Assembly: GCF_016545825.1 (NCBI RefSeq)
Contig: NC_052621.1
Span: forward strand, 8,270,199-8,334,198
Direction of reading: 5' to 3'
Length of the DNA: 64,000 nt
Source of the DNA: Eucalyptus grandis
Lineage: Eukaryota; Streptophyta; Magnoliopsida; Myrtales; Myrtaceae
Positions 62,001 to 64,000 of this stretch are shown here, piece by piece. The notes below the pieces were generated by a model. That model was not told where the DNA came from. It saw only the letters and a program-made list of their open reading frames with translations, and made no database searches. The position numbers and the translations under genes were made by a program. Position 1 is the stretch's first letter; every line of letters begins with the position of its first letter.

Positions 62001-64000
62001 CAGAATGGTGGCAAAATACGATGGGCAACGAGCGGTGATTCGGCGGAAGGACAAGCGGAACACTAAAAAATGTCGTACTTATTTTGGTCAAATCTAATAC
62101 TATCCAATCGTCACTATTTTGGAAAATTTATATCCCGGAAATTTAATTTTCCCAATCGAATTTTGAGTGGGTTTGCAAGGAAAATAATTTTTTAAATTAT
62201 TTATTTTTTGGGAGACAAGCAAAGTTTATGTTTCGAGGGCTCGTGAAATGGAGCTTGTAGCCAAAAGTAATGAGGTGACGATGATTTTACCCGATTCTCG
62301 GAAAAGATAAAGTCTACGATTATTAGATTCATGTATATTACCATATGCCGTTTAATTTGTGGATACTCATGTTTAGCAAAACCCTAGCTTGAGTCGGTCG
62401 AAGTGATTTAGGGCCAGCAAATGGTGGGTCGGAGCTCCATCTCGAAATCAGACTGTGGGCCGACATGATGGGCTGGCCCATGTGCTTGTGCGCCTAGCCA
62501 TCTCATCAGGTTTGGCCCACCACTTCTATATCAAATCAAAGTGATTGGGTGATGATTAGTGAATTGATGATGTGGCATGCTTGGGAATTCGGTTTGATTT
62601 TATTTTTATTCAATTTTTTTTTGTTTAGTTGGAGTTCTTGGGTACACAAAAAGTCCGCTGTTTATATATTATTCTTAGATATGATGTTAAAAAGCCAATT
62701 CCAACCCTTTCTCTTGTCCTGAAAATTTTAAAAAGCAAATTTAAATGCTTGCAACAATAAAGTTGGTTGTTAGTCACACACATGGAGATGGAGAATCGGG
62801 CCGTGAGATTAAGAAAAATCTATGCATGAAATAGATTTTTGAAATAAGGCAATTGTAAGTTGTAACCACCTGTCTCTCTAAACATAGGTTAGGTTTCCTC
62901 TCTTTTCCCATGAAGCCGCTGTCTCTCCATGGTGTCGTCCCTAAGGGGAGAGAGACCCTCCTTCCCCCTTGCTTCCCCCCTCTCTTTGCAACTTTCGTCT
63001 TTCTTTTCTTTCCGGATCAGGTCTAGATATTGTGTGTGAACAAATTTTTGCAATTGATTTTAGGTGAACATGGAGACTAGTCCGGACATTCGTCCAGTTG
63101 ACAACCATTGAGAGAGTGACTATAGTTGGCAACTCTTGAAAGAGTTATCTTTGGAATTTCCATGCTATATGGTCATGAGGCCGGGGCCAACAATGAGAAG
63201 ATACTTCTCATAGTTGCTCTCGTTAAGTATGCTTTTGCTAAAAGAGTCGCTTCCAACTAGATTTACACCAGATGAAACTGTTTGAATTCCAACTCTTGAG
63301 TATTACTTAAGGTTGACTCAAATCCTCTTAGTCTCCCATTACAAACAATTACATAATTAATGTATCAAAGGTCATATGTTAACGAATGCTCGTGAGACAT
63401 TTATTAAACTAATAAAAAATTGAAATAGTTCAGTTCTCAGATCACTGGCAACATCCCTTAAATTAAAAATATCCCTAGACTTAATTAACTCGCGCGATCC
63501 ATGCTAATTAAAGAATCCGGGGACTGCACTTTCTGGTGTAATGCCGTAAGATTCATGTTGTCTTCCACCAATGTGGTTGAGGTTCCTGGGGTGGTTAAAT
63601 ATGTTCCTCAACTGACGTGGAACCATCGCCAACATCGAAAAAGCAAAGCTGCACATGATCTTCATCGCCCATGTCGAGATCGCCAAACATAATGAATGGA
63701 AAAAATAACAGTTTTGCTCGGTTGTACAGTCTCCACTGCAAGATTCAGTACATCATTCGGCTCGTTATAGGGTTAGCGCGACCTGCGTAGGGCTAGTTGA
63801 ACGCGTTGCTTCGACTGTCAGACTTGTTTATTTTCATGTTTTGGAGGATTGAAACATTAGGCGGCTTTGATAATTTGATGGTTGATCGTCAGGGAGGAAC
63901 CAGACCGAGCGCATTAATGCAGAAGGACATGAAAAGTCCAACCTCAATCTTCATGGGACCCACGAAAGTCTATATGTTCGGTTCAATGTATTATTCTCTG
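62001..64000. other. Intergenic, no gene recognised
   Basis: Promoter side of the minus-strand PRELI gene followed by AT-rich DNA. Short frames near 62941-63132 and 63501-63692 have no recognisable domain, and the last overlaps a similar frame on the other strand. Confidence 0.4.

Overview
The window is nuclear DNA from a flowering plant, most likely a woody eudicot. Genes are split by GT-AG introns, intergenic DNA is AT-rich with long CT/GA microsatellites, and LINE, SINE and MITE copies fill much of the space. The combination would fit Myrtaceae (Eucalyptus-like), but that placement is inference from general look, not proof.

Five protein-coding genes look intact. (1) 5199-11548 (+): OEP80, the Omp85/BamA-type barrel of the chloroplast outer envelope; 16 exons chain in frame to 708 residues. 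(2) 19713-22176 (+): a WIP-family C2H2 zinc-finger transcription factor, two exons, 368 residues. (3) 36853-41869 (-): ZTP29, a ZIP-family zinc transporter, 12 exons, 276 residues. (4) 57471-57986 (+): an A20/AN1 stress-associated protein, 171 residues in one coding exon behind a long leader intron. (5) 60421-60978 (-): a PRELI/MSF1-domain protein, 185 residues, also behind a probable leader intron. They belong to unrelated pathways and form no operon-like unit; this is ordinary plant gene order.

Two gene relics sit between 29.7 and 34.7 kb, both on the minus strand. One is a partial duplicate of ZTP29 in which the exon-12 region is joined to the exon-6 region. The other is a CWC22 splicing-factor pseudogene that keeps its introns but carries a truncated MIF4G domain, several premature stops and several frameshifts. 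With the intact ZTP29 downstream they suggest local segmental duplication followed by decay.

Mobile DNA makes up most of the rest. 0-5 kb holds two Mutator-type MITEs with 9-bp target duplications. Three related Tourist (PIF/Harbinger) MITEs with TTA/TAA duplications and GC-rich cores lie at 13.4, 24.5 and 26.8 kb; the first is nested in an inverted-repeat element. A tRNA-derived SINE with a 12-bp duplication is at 15.6 kb. 43.1-53 kb is a LINE cluster, all minus strand: a 5.9-kb full-length but decayed copy, a fragment, and a 5'-truncated copy with a perfect 18-bp target duplication.

I found no CRISPR array, rRNA, convincing tRNA gene, organellar insertion or novel multi-gene system. The most interesting items are the ZTP29/CWC22 duplication debris and the precisely delimited transposon insertions.
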